Shown here: piece by piece, positions 48,407 through 57,624 of the stretch | Position numbering within the stretch: position 1 is the stretch's first letter | Layout: every line of letters begins with the position of its first letter | Assembly (NCBI RefSeq): GCF_018129965.1 | Contig: NZ_JAFCKW010000003.1 | Span: 1 to 64,000 of the forward strand | DNA: 64,000 nucleotides | Direction of reading: 5' to 3' | Source of the DNA: Bradyrhizobium diazoefficiens | Lineage (GTDB): Bacteria; Pseudomonadota; Alphaproteobacteria; Rhizobiales; Xanthobacteraceae | Notes under the pieces: model-generated | The model's input: the letters and a program-made list of their open reading frames with translations, nothing else | Told to the model about the DNA's origin: nothing | Database searches by the model: none | Made by a program: the position numbers and the translations under genes

Positions 48407-49048
48407 TCACCAACGCAAAAGTCGTGGTCCCATTGCTGCGCCTGCTAAGGTGCAAAGCACAATCGTTCCGCCATACCAGACCGCGACGAAAGGCAGGGAA
48501 TCGTCCGTGCAGTGCAGCGCATACGCCATCGCGCTCACGCCGCCCGCAACAAGTCCGGCGAAAGCACCAGTGCGAGCAAGGTTCGTGGGTGCCGCTTGTC
48601 GAACGGCCCAGATAGAGACAGCGAACGGAATGATCGCGATGACCGGAATGGAAACAAGGCATTCGAGCCATTCGTCTCCGACGATCATCTTGTTCCAATG
48701 CGAACTCGGCGCCAGCCCGAGGCTGATCGCTGCAAGCGCCATGATGATAAGGAACGGCACAGCAATGAGATACGATCGAGCTTTTCGTTCTCCGCCGGGA
48801 CGCGCCAACTTTGCAAGATAGACAAACGCGAGGCTGGAGATCCCGACCGCGAAAGAGACCTTCGCGACGACGAAACTCCAGGCGCCGGACGTCGTCATGT
48901 CCGGACGGACGCCCAGCGCGAAGATCGTCATCCCCAGCGCCAGAATTAAACCTGCCCCAAGCGCGATCAGAAGAGTGCGAACGACCAAGCCGCGGTCGAC
49001 CGGCTCGGGATTGTTACTCAGGAGGGCCACAAGCTCGTCAGTTTTCAT
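48407..49048 (-). CDS. nrsF: NrsF-like membrane anti-sigma factor
   Basis: A 213-residue protein with six hydrophobic segments and little soluble mass, fitting the DUF1109/NrsF family. Cysteines at 130 (EWLECLVS) and 180 (YALHCTDD) are within one position of the pair needed for metal sensing in Caulobacter NrsF as I recall it. It would hold the sigma factor at the membrane until chromate, cadmium or similar stress. The ATG overlaps the sigma-factor stop by four bases. The frame extends to 49192, but that part is a shadow. Confidence 0.87.
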   Translation of the reverse strand: MKTDELVALLSNNPEPVDRGLVVRTLLIALGAGLILALGMTIFALGVRPDMTTSGAWSFVVAKVSFAVGISSLAFVYLAKLARPGGERKARSYLIAVPFLIIMALAAISLGLAPSSHWNKMIVGDEWLECLVSIPVIAIIPFAVSIWAVRQAAPTNLARTGAFAGLVAGGVSAMAYALHCTDDSLPFVAVWYGGTIVLCTLAGAAMGPRLLRW

Positions 49049-49602
49049 GTCCGCGTTTCCCGGGCGATCAGCGTCGCTAATGCTTTCAGCCCTCGGTGGA
49101 TGTTCACTTTGACCCCCGGTTCGGAGATGCCGCATCGTACCGCCGCCTCCGCGATGCTCAAGCCGTCCAGCTTCACGGCCTCGATGGAACACCGCATGTT
49201 TTTCGATAGTCGCTCCATTAGCCTCCTAACATCGTAGCTACTCTCCGCGCCGACATTGTCGTCGTGCGCCATGATCGTATCGGCCTCCTCGATGGGAACG
49301 TCGGCCCGCGACATGCGGGTACGCCGTAGGAAATCGATCAGCTTGTAGCGGGCGATCGCATGGACCCAAGGCGTCAGAGGCTCGGCAGGATCATAGGTGT
49401 GCCGCTTGAAATGGACAGCCAATACGGCCTCCTGAACCAGATCTTCCGCCTCTGCCGCCCCCCTTCCCATCATGGCGAGCTTGCGCTTGTAGTACGCCCG
49501 CAAACGGCTGCTCAATCGGTCGAGCAGCGCGCGGTGCGAAGCGGCGTCGCCATCCAGGCTGGCAAGCATCAGGGCCTTGAGTTCAATTTCATGGGTCGTC
49601 AT
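49045..49602 (-). CDS. sigF: ECF sigma factor, SigF type
   Basis: A 185-residue sigma factor. Region 2 shows EDLVQEAVLAVHFKRHTYD and WVHAIARYKLIDFLRR; region 4 shows LSIAEAAVRCGISEPGVKVNIHRGL. It is coupled to NrsF. A SigF-type promoter ends 20 bases before the ATG, which would leave a very short leader without a ribosome-binding site. An in-frame ATG at 49569 has AAGG five bases upstream and may be the true start. It probably drives its own gene and the one at 48028. Confidence 0.88.
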   Translation of the reverse strand: MTTHEIELKALMLASLDGDAASHRALLDRLSSRLRAYYKRKLAMMGRGAAEAEDLVQEAVLAVHFKRHTYDPAEPLTPWVHAIARYKLIDFLRRTRMSRADVPIEEADTIMAHDDNVGAESSYDVRRLMERLSKNMRCSIEAVKLDGLSIAEAAVRCGISEPGVKVNIHRGLKALATLIARETRT

Positions 49603-49621
49603 GCTTGCGTATCTTTGTTAG

Positions 49622-49647
49622 TTCGGTGGTCCGGCGGATTTGGTTAC
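49622..49647 (-). promoter_or_regulatory. SigF-type promoter of the sigF-nrsF operon
   Basis: On the minus strand, GTAACC (49642-49647) and CGAA (49622-49625) flank a 16-base spacer immediately upstream of the sigma-factor gene. It implies positive self-regulation. An identical arrangement is found at 48345-48370. Confidence 0.75.
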
Positions 49648-49701
49648 ATCGAAAATGAGGGGCCTCGAAAAAAGTCAAAAAGGCCTGCCGCAGCGCTTCG
49701 G

Positions 49702-50154
49702 CTAGGCCTGAATGCGCTTTGCTTGCCGATCGCGTCCTTTCCGCTCTTCGCATTCGTGCAGCAATTCGGGGCCGGCCCAGACCGCGGTTCCATCGTCATC
49801 CACGATAAGCGGCATGAACAGGTTCAAGGTTTCGCTCAGCCGAACGACGTGACCCAGAGCGCTTTCGTTGTCCGGGTGCGGCTCGCATCGCAGGACCAGA
49901 TCACCTGATGGGCGGGAATCGACTTCAGATACTGGACCGTCGGCGTACAGCAGGGTTACGGGCCCGTACTCCGGCCGCTGCTTCCAGCGACGCAACAGTT
50001 CCTGGCAGGCGAGCTCGACGGCGCGCGGTACCGGCCTGAGGTCGCTTTCCCAGTATTGGACTGCACCGCGGCTCAGCCCGAGCATCTCTCCAGCCACGAC
50101 CTGGTTGATTCCCAGTTTCTTCCGCCATTTCTTAAAATCCCACTGGTCCATCAC
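49702..50154 (-). CDS. Helix-turn-helix protein downstream of cusA
   Basis: A 150-residue protein. Residues about 8-40 look like a Cro/C1-type helix-turn-helix (KKLGINQVVAGEMLGLSRGAVQYWES). The rest is a mixed domain with DLVLRCEPHPDNESALGHVV and LFMPLIVDDDGTAVWAG, which I do not recognise. It lies 31 bases beyond the cusA stop in the same direction, so it may be cotranscribed with cusCBA. It could regulate the efflux operon; no operator was found. Confidence 0.7.
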   Translation of the reverse strand: MMDQWDFKKWRKKLGINQVVAGEMLGLSRGAVQYWESDLRPVPRAVELACQELLRRWKQRPEYGPVTLLYADGPVSEVDSRPSGDLVLRCEPHPDNESALGHVVRLSETLNLFMPLIVDDDGTAVWAGPELLHECEERKGRDRQAKRIQA

Positions 50155-50185
50155 GTGATCCTGGCGCCGAGAAACGGGCGCTTTG

Positions 50186-53100
50186 TCATTCTGCTGCCTG
50201 CGAGCGGTTCAATTCATCCGTCCGGGTCCGATCGTGCAGTGCCTCCGAAACTTCAGCGCCCGGCCCGCGAGGCAGCTTAAATCCCTTGATCAAGGCATAG
50301 ACGGCGGGGATCACGATGAGCGTGAGAATAGTCGACGAGATCATGCCTCCGATCATCGGCACGGCGATCCGTTGCATCACCTCTGATCCGGTGCCTGTGC
50401 TCCACAAGATCGGAATCAGGCCGGCCATGATCGCAACGACCGTCATCATTTTCGGGCGGACCCGCTCGACCGCACCCAGCATGATTGCGGCATTCAGGTC
50501 GGCGCGCGTGAATGGTTTGCCCTCCGCAGCGCGCGCGGCCTGAATCTCCTTCATCGCATGATCGAGGTAGATCAGCATGATGACACCGGTCTCTGCCGCG
50601 ACACCCGCCAAGGCGATGAAGCCTACGGCCACCGCGACGGACATGTTGAAGCCAAGCCACCACATCAGCCACAAACCGCCGACGAGGGCGAACGGCAACG
50701 ACAGCATGACGATCAACGTCTCGGTCAGCCGGCGGAAGTTCAAATACAGCAACAGGAAGATGATCAGCAGCGTGACCGGCACCACGATCTTCAGGCGGGC
50801 GGTAGCGCGCTCCAGATATTCGAACTGGCCGCTCCAGACGACGTAGTTTCCCGGCGGGAATTGCACGCTTGCCGCCACGGCGGCCTTGGCATCGGCGACG
50901 TAGCCGCCGAGATCGCGGTCGCGGATATCAACGAAGATGTAGACCGCAAGCTGGCCGTTCTCGGTCCGGATCGACGTGGGACCACGCGTGAGCTTGATCG
51001 CCGCGACCTCGCCCAGCGGGACCGTCCCCCCATTTGGCATCGCAACCAGGACGTCCCGAGCGATCGATTGCGGGTCGCTGCGCAGATCGCGCGGATAGCG
51101 CAGGTTGACGCCGTAACGCTCGCGCCCCTCGACAGTCGTGGTGATCGTCTCTCCGCCGAGGGCGGACGAGACGGTATCCTGTACGTCGCTGATCATGAGA
51201 CCGTAGCGCGCGAGCGCCTCACGATTGGGAACGATATCGAGATAGTATCCGCCGATGACACGTTCCGCATAAGCGCTCGACGTGCCTGGAACTGTTTTCA
51301 CGACGGCCTCGATCTGTCGTGCGAGTTTTTCCATTTCGACGAGGTCGGTACCCAGCACCTTAATACCAACCGGCGTACGAATCCCGGTCGCCAGCATGTC
51401 GGTACGGGCCTTGATCGGCATGGTCCACGCGTTTGAAACGCCGGGAAATTGCAAGGCCTTGTCCAACTTTGCAACCAGCCCATCGACGGTCAGGCCGGCC
51501 GGCCACTGATCCCGGGGCTTGAGATTGACGATGGTTTCAAACATTTCGGTCGGAGCAGGGTCGGTCGCAGTCTCGGCGCGCCCGGCCTTGCCGTATACGG
51601 AGGCGACTTCCGGAAACGTCTTGATTATCTTGTTCTGCATCTGCAGGATTTCGGCCGCCTTGGTCACCGACAGGCCGGGTAGCGTCGTCGGCATGTACAT
51701 CAGCGTGCCTTCGTTCAGGCTCGGCATGAACTCGGTTCCGAGTTGCCGGGCCGGCCAGAGACTCACCGCCAAAGCGACAAGTGCGAGAAGGATCGTGAGG
51801 GTCTTGGCCTTCAGCACGCCACGGATCAGCGGGCGATAGATCCAGATCAGGAACCGGTTGATCGGGTTCTTGTGCTCCGGAATGATCTTGCCGCGCACGA
51901 ACAACACCATGAGTGCCGGCACCAACGTGATCGACAGGATCGCCGCCGCCGCCATCGAGAACGTCTTGGTGAATGCCAGCGGGCTGAACAAGCGGCCCTC
52001 CTGGGATTCCATGGTGAAGATCGGCAGGAATGAGACTGTGATGATCAGCAGGCTGAAGAATAGCGCCGGACCGACCTCGCTGGCGGCCTCGATCAAGACT
52101 TCCAGGCGCGGCTTGTCGGGCGGGGCGCGCTCAAGATGCTTGTGCGCGTTCTCGATCATGACGATGGCGCCGTCAATCATGGCGCCGATCGCAATCGCGA
52201 TGCCGCCAAGGCTCATGATGTTCGACCCGATGCCCAGCATTTTCATGGCACCGAACGCCATCAGAATTCCGACCGGCAGCATGACGATGGCAACCAATGC
52301 GCTGCGGACGTGCAGAAGGAACACGATGCACACCAGGGCGACGACGATGCTCTCTTCCGTGAGCGTCCGCTTCAGCGTCTCGATTGCGTCGTGGATCAGG
52401 TTTGAACGGTCGTAGACCGGTATGATCTCGACACCCTTCGGGAGCGCCGACGCCATCTCGGCCAGGCGCGCCTTCACATTATCGATGACGTCGAGCGCAT
52501 TCTGTCCGAAGCGTTGCAGTGCGATGCCGCTGGCGACCTCGCCTTCGCCGTTGAGCTCGGTTATGCCGCGGCGTTCGTCCGGGCCGAGCTCGACCCGCGC
52601 CACATCCTTCAGCAGGACCGGCGTGCCCTTGTCGACCTTCAGCACGATGTTCGAGAGGTCGGAGACGCTTTTTACGTAGCCCCTGCCCCGCACGACGAAT
52701 TCGAACTCCGAAAGCTCGACCGTACGCCCGCCCACGTCCATGTTGCTGCCGCGGACCGCATCGCGGACCTTCGACAGCGGTATTTCGAGAGATCTCAACC
52801 GATTCGGATCGACGATGATGTTGTATTGCCTGACGAAGCCGCCGACGCTTGCGACTTCGGCAACGCCCTCGGCCTTGGAAATGCCGTAACGGATGGTCCA
52901 GTCTTGGATAGACCGCAGGTCCGCCAGCGATTTGTCTTTGGATTGCAGCGCGTATTGATAGACCCACCCGACGCCCGTCGCGTCGGGCCCCAACGTCGGC
53001 GTCACGCCCGCAGGCAGTTTGCGCGCAGCGGCATTAAGGTATTCCAGCACACGCGAACGAGCCCAATAGATGTCCGTGCCGTCCTCGAAAATGATGTAGA

Positions 53101-53377
53101 CGAACGAGACGCCGAAGAACGAAAATCCTCGCACTACTTTCGATTTCGGCACGGTCAGCATGGCTGTCGTCAGGGGATACGTGACCTGGTCTTCGATAAC
53201 TTGCGGTGCCTGACCTTTGTATTCGGTATAGACGATCACCTGGGTGTCGGAGAGGTCGGGGATGGCGTCCAGTGCGGAGTGCTGCAGGGCATATACGCCC
53301 GCCGCCACGGCGAAAACCGCACCGATCAGGACCAGCATCAGGTTTCGGGCGGACCAGTCTATGAGCCGCGCAATCAT
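50186..53377 (-). CDS. cusA: CusA-type Cu/Ag RND efflux pump
   Basis: A 1063-residue RND transporter with twelve membrane segments. Segment 4 reads AIAIGAMIDGAIVMIENAHKHLE, the signature of the copper/silver branch, unlike the DFG motif of the CzcA protein at 38269. Periplasmic methionines are kept in LMYMPTTLPGLS and RTDMLATGIRTP, in places that match the CusA methionine relay; the third is shifted (RYGLMIS). It works with the adaptor and channel genes just upstream. The ATG overlaps the cusB stop. Confidence 0.92.
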   Translation of the reverse strand: MIARLIDWSARNLMLVLIGAVFAVAAGVYALQHSALDAIPDLSDTQVIVYTEYKGQAPQVIEDQVTYPLTTAMLTVPKSKVVRGFSFFGVSFVYIIFEDGTDIYWARSRVLEYLNAAARKLPAGVTPTLGPDATGVGWVYQYALQSKDKSLADLRSIQDWTIRYGISKAEGVAEVASVGGFVRQYNIIVDPNRLRSLEIPLSKVRDAVRGSNMDVGGRTVELSEFEFVVRGRGYVKSVSDLSNIVLKVDKGTPVLLKDVARVELGPDERRGITELNGEGEVASGIALQRFGQNALDVIDNVKARLAEMASALPKGVEIIPVYDRSNLIHDAIETLKRTLTEESIVVALVCIVFLLHVRSALVAIVMLPVGILMAFGAMKMLGIGSNIMSLGGIAIAIGAMIDGAIVMIENAHKHLERAPPDKPRLEVLIEAASEVGPALFFSLLIITVSFLPIFTMESQEGRLFSPLAFTKTFSMAAAAILSITLVPALMVLFVRGKIIPEHKNPINRFLIWIYRPLIRGVLKAKTLTILLALVALAVSLWPARQLGTEFMPSLNEGTLMYMPTTLPGLSVTKAAEILQMQNKIIKTFPEVASVYGKAGRAETATDPAPTEMFETIVNLKPRDQWPAGLTVDGLVAKLDKALQFPGVSNAWTMPIKARTDMLATGIRTPVGIKVLGTDLVEMEKLARQIEAVVKTVPGTSSAYAERVIGGYYLDIVPNREALARYGLMISDVQDTVSSALGGETITTTVEGRERYGVNLRYPRDLRSDPQSIARDVLVAMPNGGTVPLGEVAAIKLTRGPTSIRTENGQLAVYIFVDIRDRDLGGYVADAKAAVAASVQFPPGNYVVWSGQFEYLERATARLKIVVPVTLLIIFLLLYLNFRRLTETLIVMLSLPFALVGGLWLMWWLGFNMSVAVAVGFIALAGVAAETGVIMLIYLDHAMKEIQAARAAEGKPFTRADLNAAIMLGAVERVRPKMMTVVAIMAGLIPILWSTGTGSEVMQRIAVPMIGGMISSTILTLIVIPAVYALIKGFKLPRGPGAEVSEALHDRTRTDELNRSQAAE

Positions 53378-54807
53378 TGCGGTTTCTCCCCGGTATCGAG
53401 GCCCTTAAGCGCGGCCTTGAGGTTGCTTTCGGCATCAATCAGGAAGTTGGCGGAAGAGACGACTTTGTCGTTTTCGGCAAGCCCTTCCTTGATCTCGACC
53501 ACGCCGCCGCCGCGACGCCCCAACTTCACGGCACGCGGTTCGAAGCGGCCCTCCCCCTTATCGAGAAGCACAAGCTGCCGCTCGCCGCTGTCGATGACGG
53601 CGCTGCTGGACACCGTCACGACTGCAGCTTCCGTCCCCGTAGCGATCTCCACGTCCGCGTACATGTCCGGCCGAAGCACATCGTCCGGGTTGGGCAATTC
53701 GATCCTTACACGGGCGGTTCGCGTTTCTGCCTTCAGGTGCGGATAGATGACGGTTATCTTCCCTGCGAAGGGATGGTCCGGGTACGCCCGAAGCCGCACG
53801 ACGGCCCTTTGGCCAACTTCGATGAGCGCAAGATCGCGTTCGGCAATGTCGACCATCACCCAGACGACTTCGTGATCGACTATCCTGAAAAGTACGTCTC
53901 CAGGCGCTGCGCGCATGCCGTTGACGGCCGTCCGCTCCACGATCTCCCCATCCTGCGGTGCGGGCCAATTCATGTAGGCCGGGACTTCGCGGGTCCGCTC
54001 GATGTCCGCGATGAAAGCATCGGGCGCACCGAGGTTTTCGAGGCGCCGCCGCGCGCCTTTCAAGGCTTGGTTGCCGATGCCGGCGTCCGGACGGGCGTTG
54101 AGGGCCGAGAGATATTCGGCGGCAGCGCTCGACAGATTGGGGCCGTAGATGCGCATCAGCGGCTGGCCCTTGCGGACGTGCGTGCCGGTCGTGACGTTGC
54201 CAACGGTGTCGATGAAGCCCTCGAACCGGAGCGAGACGACGGACACGCGCCGCTCATCCTGCTGTACCGTGCCCGGTGCGCGGACCATTGTATTCAAGGT
54301 GCGGCGCTCCGCTACCTCCGTCTGGACGCCTGCCTTCTGCAGCTTGCCCGCACTGATCTTGACCGACGAATCGTCGTCCTGCTCCCCTTCATAGACCGGG
54401 AGATAGTCCATCCCCATCGAATCCTTTTTCGGCGTCGGCGAGGTGTCCGGAAGGCCCATCGGATTGCGGTAGAACTTGATCTTTCCGGGTCCTCCGGCTT
54501 TCGCGGGCATGGCCTCCGGACTCGGCTCTTCGAAGCTCAAGTCTTCGCTGGCGTGCACGGCCGAGTATCCCTTGCCCGAGGCTGTCTTCTTGGGCGCCAG
54601 AGCATAGTCCGGAGCGCCATCCGGATCGCGGTAGTAGATGATTGGTCCTGTTGGTGCCGGCGGATCGGAAACCGGCTTCGCCGCTGCGGGGAATACGGCA
54701 GAAACCCATCCAGGAAGCGGGACGCTTGAGCGACCGATGGCCAATCCGCCCGCCCCGGCAGCCAGGATCGCGAAAAAGGCCAAGAAAGCACCGACTGGCC
54801 GTCTCAT
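53374..54807 (-). CDS. cusB: CusB-type adaptor with two heavy-metal-binding motifs
   Basis: A 477-residue periplasmic adaptor anchored by FLAFFAILAAGAGGLAIG. Before the adaptor core are two related segments: YYRDPDGAPDYALAPKKTA (about residues 58-77) and YRNPMGLPDTSPTPKKDSM (about 113-132). The second fits the short heavy-metal-binding domain that delivers Cu/Ag; the first is a degenerate copy. The lipoyl, hairpin and barrel parts follow (GFIDTVGNVTTGTHVRKGQ, LRPDMYADVEI). It links CusA to the outer-membrane channel. Confidence 0.9.
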   Translation of the reverse strand: MRRPVGAFLAFFAILAAGAGGLAIGRSSVPLPGWVSAVFPAAAKPVSDPPAPTGPIIYYRDPDGAPDYALAPKKTASGKGYSAVHASEDLSFEEPSPEAMPAKAGGPGKIKFYRNPMGLPDTSPTPKKDSMGMDYLPVYEGEQDDDSSVKISAGKLQKAGVQTEVAERRTLNTMVRAPGTVQQDERRVSVVSLRFEGFIDTVGNVTTGTHVRKGQPLMRIYGPNLSSAAAEYLSALNARPDAGIGNQALKGARRRLENLGAPDAFIADIERTREVPAYMNWPAPQDGEIVERTAVNGMRAAPGDVLFRIVDHEVVWVMVDIAERDLALIEVGQRAVVRLRAYPDHPFAGKITVIYPHLKAETRTARVRIELPNPDDVLRPDMYADVEIATGTEAAVVTVSSSAVIDSGERQLVLLDKGEGRFEPRAVKLGRRGGGVVEIKEGLAENDKVVSSANFLIDAESNLKAALKGLDTGEKPQ

Positions 54808-56048
54808 AGCGAACCTCCAGCCAGGCGTTCCATTTCGGCATATTTCGTCTGAAGTTCCACCTTGAGCTTTGGCAGGTCGAGTTGGACCGCGCGAAGCCGC
54901 CGCTCCGACTCGAAGACGGAGGAAAGATCGGATGTGCCGGCTTGGAAGCCGTTGCGCGCGTTGTCGACCGAAGAACGAGATGGCGGCAATTGGCGTGAGG
55001 CGTAGATCTGCACGACCCTGCGAAGCGCATCGACGCTGAACCAGGCGTCGGCAACCTGACCGTCGATCCTCAGCCGCAGCGCCTCGTTGCGGGCTTGCGC
55101 AGCGCCAAGTCGCGCGCCTGCTGCCCGTTGCTCAGCGTCTTTGACTTCGTAATGCAGCGGCAGCTTGACGCCCAGCATGAACTCGCCGGTATCTTCCGTG
55201 CCGGGCCGCTGTACGTATTTGGCGCCGAGCGTCACGTCGGGATAGTAGTTGAGATCGGTAAGGGATTTGGTTTGGGCCGCGGAATTGCTTTGCGCGCCGG
55301 CCAGCGCCAGCATCGGGTTCGCGGAGCGGGCGAGTGCCTGAACCTGCGCGAGGCTGACTGTCTTGAGAGGCCGAAAGCCGGTCGGAGAAGCCAAAGGCGC
55401 CAAGGACGAACGGCCGATCAGCGCATTCAGCCTTGCCGCGGCGGCTTTCTGTTCGCCTTGCCGGCGGATGACATCGCCCTCGGCGGTGGCCGCCTCGATT
55501 TCAGCCTTGATGACGTCCTGCTGGTCGACCGACGTCGTGCCGTATCGCGACCGCAACAGCCCGAGTATCTCGTCATAACGCCGCTTGATCTCGACAGCGA
55601 TTCCTGCGGCCTCATAGGCGGCGTTGTATTCGCCGTGCGCGGCTACGACCTGCGCGATGAGATCGATAACGGTTGCGCGGCCCTGGAATTTCGCAGCGTC
55701 GGCATCAGCCTGCGCGACATTGCGCTCAAGCCCGTATTTGCCCCACAGCTTGAATTCCTGTTCAAGGCCGATACGGCGTTGGCCAACGCCAAACCGATTG
55801 ACGTCCCACGCTTCTAAAATGAGGGTCGGATCGGCCAAAACGCCGGCTGTTCCGATCTTGTGGACCGCCGCATCGAAGTCGAGCGAAGCGGCCGCCACCG
55901 TCGGATTGAGGCGCTTGGCGATTGCGACGACGCTTTCAACCGTGGCGCCGGGCAAGGTCTGATCGCCTGCCACAGCCGGAGACAACCACAGGACTGCCAT
56001 GGTTGCTCCGATTGTGACGAAGCGCGTAACTTCGACCGGGCGGATCAC
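54804..56048 (-). CDS. cusC: CusC-type outer-membrane efflux channel (TolC family)
   Basis: A 414-residue secreted protein: signal segment (VTIGATMAVLWLSPAVAG), then two outer-membrane-efflux repeats starting near VESVVAIAKRLNPTVAAA and VQALARSANPMLALAG. It forms the exit duct for CusBA. Both ends overlap neighbouring genes by four bases, so translation of the operon is coupled. It is distinct from the CzcC protein at 42774. Confidence 0.9.
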   Translation of the reverse strand: MIRPVEVTRFVTIGATMAVLWLSPAVAGDQTLPGATVESVVAIAKRLNPTVAAASLDFDAAVHKIGTAGVLADPTLILEAWDVNRFGVGQRRIGLEQEFKLWGKYGLERNVAQADADAAKFQGRATVIDLIAQVVAAHGEYNAAYEAAGIAVEIKRRYDEILGLLRSRYGTTSVDQQDVIKAEIEAATAEGDVIRRQGEQKAAAARLNALIGRSSLAPLASPTGFRPLKTVSLAQVQALARSANPMLALAGAQSNSAAQTKSLTDLNYYPDVTLGAKYVQRPGTEDTGEFMLGVKLPLHYEVKDAEQRAAGARLGAAQARNEALRLRIDGQVADAWFSVDALRRVVQIYASRQLPPSRSSVDNARNGFQAGTSDLSSVFESERRLRAVQLDLPKLKVELQTKYAEMERLAGGSL

Positions 56049-56449
56049 GGTGTCGCCTTGAGGACGAGCTTGTTTTCGACCGTGCCGGTCTCACCTTGCA
56101 CCTTTGCGCCGAGCGAAAGCTGCCAACCCCCGACCATGTTCAAGGTCGCCTTGAACTTGTAGACACCGGGTTCCGTGCTGGGCATTGGGGCTACCTTGGT
56201 CGCCATCTCCTGCATGCCGTCAGGGGCCATATCCAGACGTGTTGCGAAGATGACCGCATCGGGCACCGGCTTGCCGTCGGGCTTATGGACGAGGCGAACC
56301 GAGATGATTGCGTCGCCCTTCTTGACTGTCTGGTCAACCAGTTGGAATTCGTAGTCCTTGATGTCTGCGCGTGCGGTCGTGGCCGACCCGGTGAAGACAA
56401 TGCTGATCAGCGCGGCTTGGAGCGCGCGCGCGTAGTTGTAGTTCTTCAT
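56045..56449 (-). CDS. YtkA/FixH-like secreted protein
   Basis: A 134-residue secreted protein with a signal peptide (ALISIVFTGSATTARA). The mature domain is an immunoglobulin-like YtkA fold (FQLVDQTVKKGDAIISVRLV, PGVYKFKATLNMVGGWQLSL). Met residues cluster in the middle (MAPDGMQEM), compatible with copper binding. GAGG precedes the ATG. It is the gene before cusC and overlaps it, so it is probably a periplasmic partner of the copper pump. Confidence 0.8.
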   Translation of the reverse strand: MKNYNYARALQAALISIVFTGSATTARADIKDYEFQLVDQTVKKGDAIISVRLVHKPDGKPVPDAVIFATRLDMAPDGMQEMATKVAPMPSTEPGVYKFKATLNMVGGWQLSLGAKVQGETGTVENKLVLKATP

Positions 56450-56548
56450 TTTGCAAATCCTCGATGTCCTGAAGTGCCGCGAATGGCGGCATGCGTTTAT
56501 CCGCGCGGCCCTACTACCGCGCAGCAGCAGACGGCGTGGAGACGCCGT

Positions 56549-56905
56549 TCAGGTCGAGATTCGAGGGGGATGGTCCGGAGGGGAACCGATGAGGCCGTCC
56601 GCGATCAAGTCGTCGAGGGCGAAAAACAGCCTGCGGGTCTGGAAGGAAACCTGGATACCGTTTGTCGGGGACGGCTCCGCCTGGGCGATGTTGAGCATGC
56701 ACATCGCGACGAGCGGGCAATCCTGGCAGTTATTGCCCTTCTGGCCGTCCGGACAGCATGGCATGTCGCCCGACATTGCGGTCATATCGGTCATCTCAGC
56801 GGCAGCCAGACGCTTTGCCGCTGCCGGTGTCACCAGCGGCGCAAAGACCAGCCCAACGATCACTAAGACCGCAAGCAAACGACCGATGAGTCGGCGAACA
56901 TCCAT
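56549..56905 (-). CDS. Secreted Cys/Met-rich small protein
   Basis: A 118-residue product with a signal-like segment (LLAVLVIVGLVFAPLVTPAAA). The mature part has a striking soft-metal patch: MTDMTAMSGDMPCCPDGQ followed by CQDCPLVAMCM, with five cysteines and six methionines in about 40 residues. It should bind Cu or a similar ion in the periplasm. It lies upstream of the YtkA-like gene and cusCBA in the same direction. I recognise no named family. Confidence 0.65.
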   Translation of the reverse strand: MDVRRLIGRLLAVLVIVGLVFAPLVTPAAAKRLAAAEMTDMTAMSGDMPCCPDGQKGNNCQDCPLVAMCMLNIAQAEPSPTNGIQVSFQTRRLFFALDDLIADGLIGSPPDHPPRIST

Positions 56906-57023
56906 GGCCCATCATCACATGCGAATGGGAACTTGGGAAGCGTCATTACATCACATAGTTGCTAGATGGCGAAGGCGCTCGAAAGTGCCGGAACACGAAC
57001 GGTTAACATGCGCACCCGCCAAC

Positions 57024-57515
57024 TCAGCTTGTGGCTTTAGTTCCGATGAACTGCATGAAGGTCCGCCTCCCCGACGCCCCGAAAATAACAACGTCGTACT
57101 TCTGGGGTGTATCGCCCTCCATACCGGGTGACCCCACAGGCATGCCCGGAACAGCCAACCCGAAGGCGGCCGGCCGTTTTTCCAACAGTTCACGTATGGC
57201 CAATGCCGGGACGTGACCCTCGACGACATATCCTGCCACTTCTGCGGTATGGCAGGCGGCAAGATCGCCCGGTACGCCCAAGCGTTTCCGGACCGCCTGA
57301 AGCTGAGCCGTTTCGTCAACCGTGACGGCAAACCCAGCGTCCTTAAGATGTCGTACCCAACCCGCGCAGCACCCGCAATTTGGATCTTTATGTACAAGTA
57401 TGGTGGAAGTCTCGGCTAAGGCGGAAGACCGAGACAAGATGAAGGTTGCGGCTATTAGCCCAAGCGCGCTTCGTCGCGTCAGGCTAGGCGCATAGTCAAT
57501 GTGCGATCCGATCAT
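57024..57515 (-). CDS. DUF411-type periplasmic metal-binding protein
   Basis: A 163-residue secreted protein. The N-terminus has a twin-arginine signal (SLTRRSALGLIAATFILS). The DUF411 core follows: HKDPNCGCCAGWVRHL, then CHTAEVAGYVVEGHVPA and GLAVPGMPVGSPGME. The cysteines and methionines suit copper or mercury binding. The ATG at 57515 has GGAG upstream; the frame opens at 57545. It lies after merB on the same strand and before the copper genes, so it could serve either. Confidence 0.85.
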   Translation of the reverse strand: MIGSHIDYAPSLTRRSALGLIAATFILSRSSALAETSTILVHKDPNCGCCAGWVRHLKDAGFAVTVDETAQLQAVRKRLGVPGDLAACHTAEVAGYVVEGHVPALAIRELLEKRPAAFGLAVPGMPVGSPGMEGDTPQKYDVVIFGASGRRTFMQFIGTKATS

Positions 57516-57624
57516 GAATCCCAATCTCCGAGGTGGTCGCCTCATAGATTAGCCGGAGTCGCTGCGGCATCGAATGCAATTCTGTGTGAGACACCGCAAC
57601 ACTAGCATCATTCCAAACAACTAC

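Noticed and set aside
49360..49908. Plus-strand frame opposite the sigma factor and HTH genes
   Set aside because: Antisense to two genes with clear domain motifs; no ribosome-binding site.
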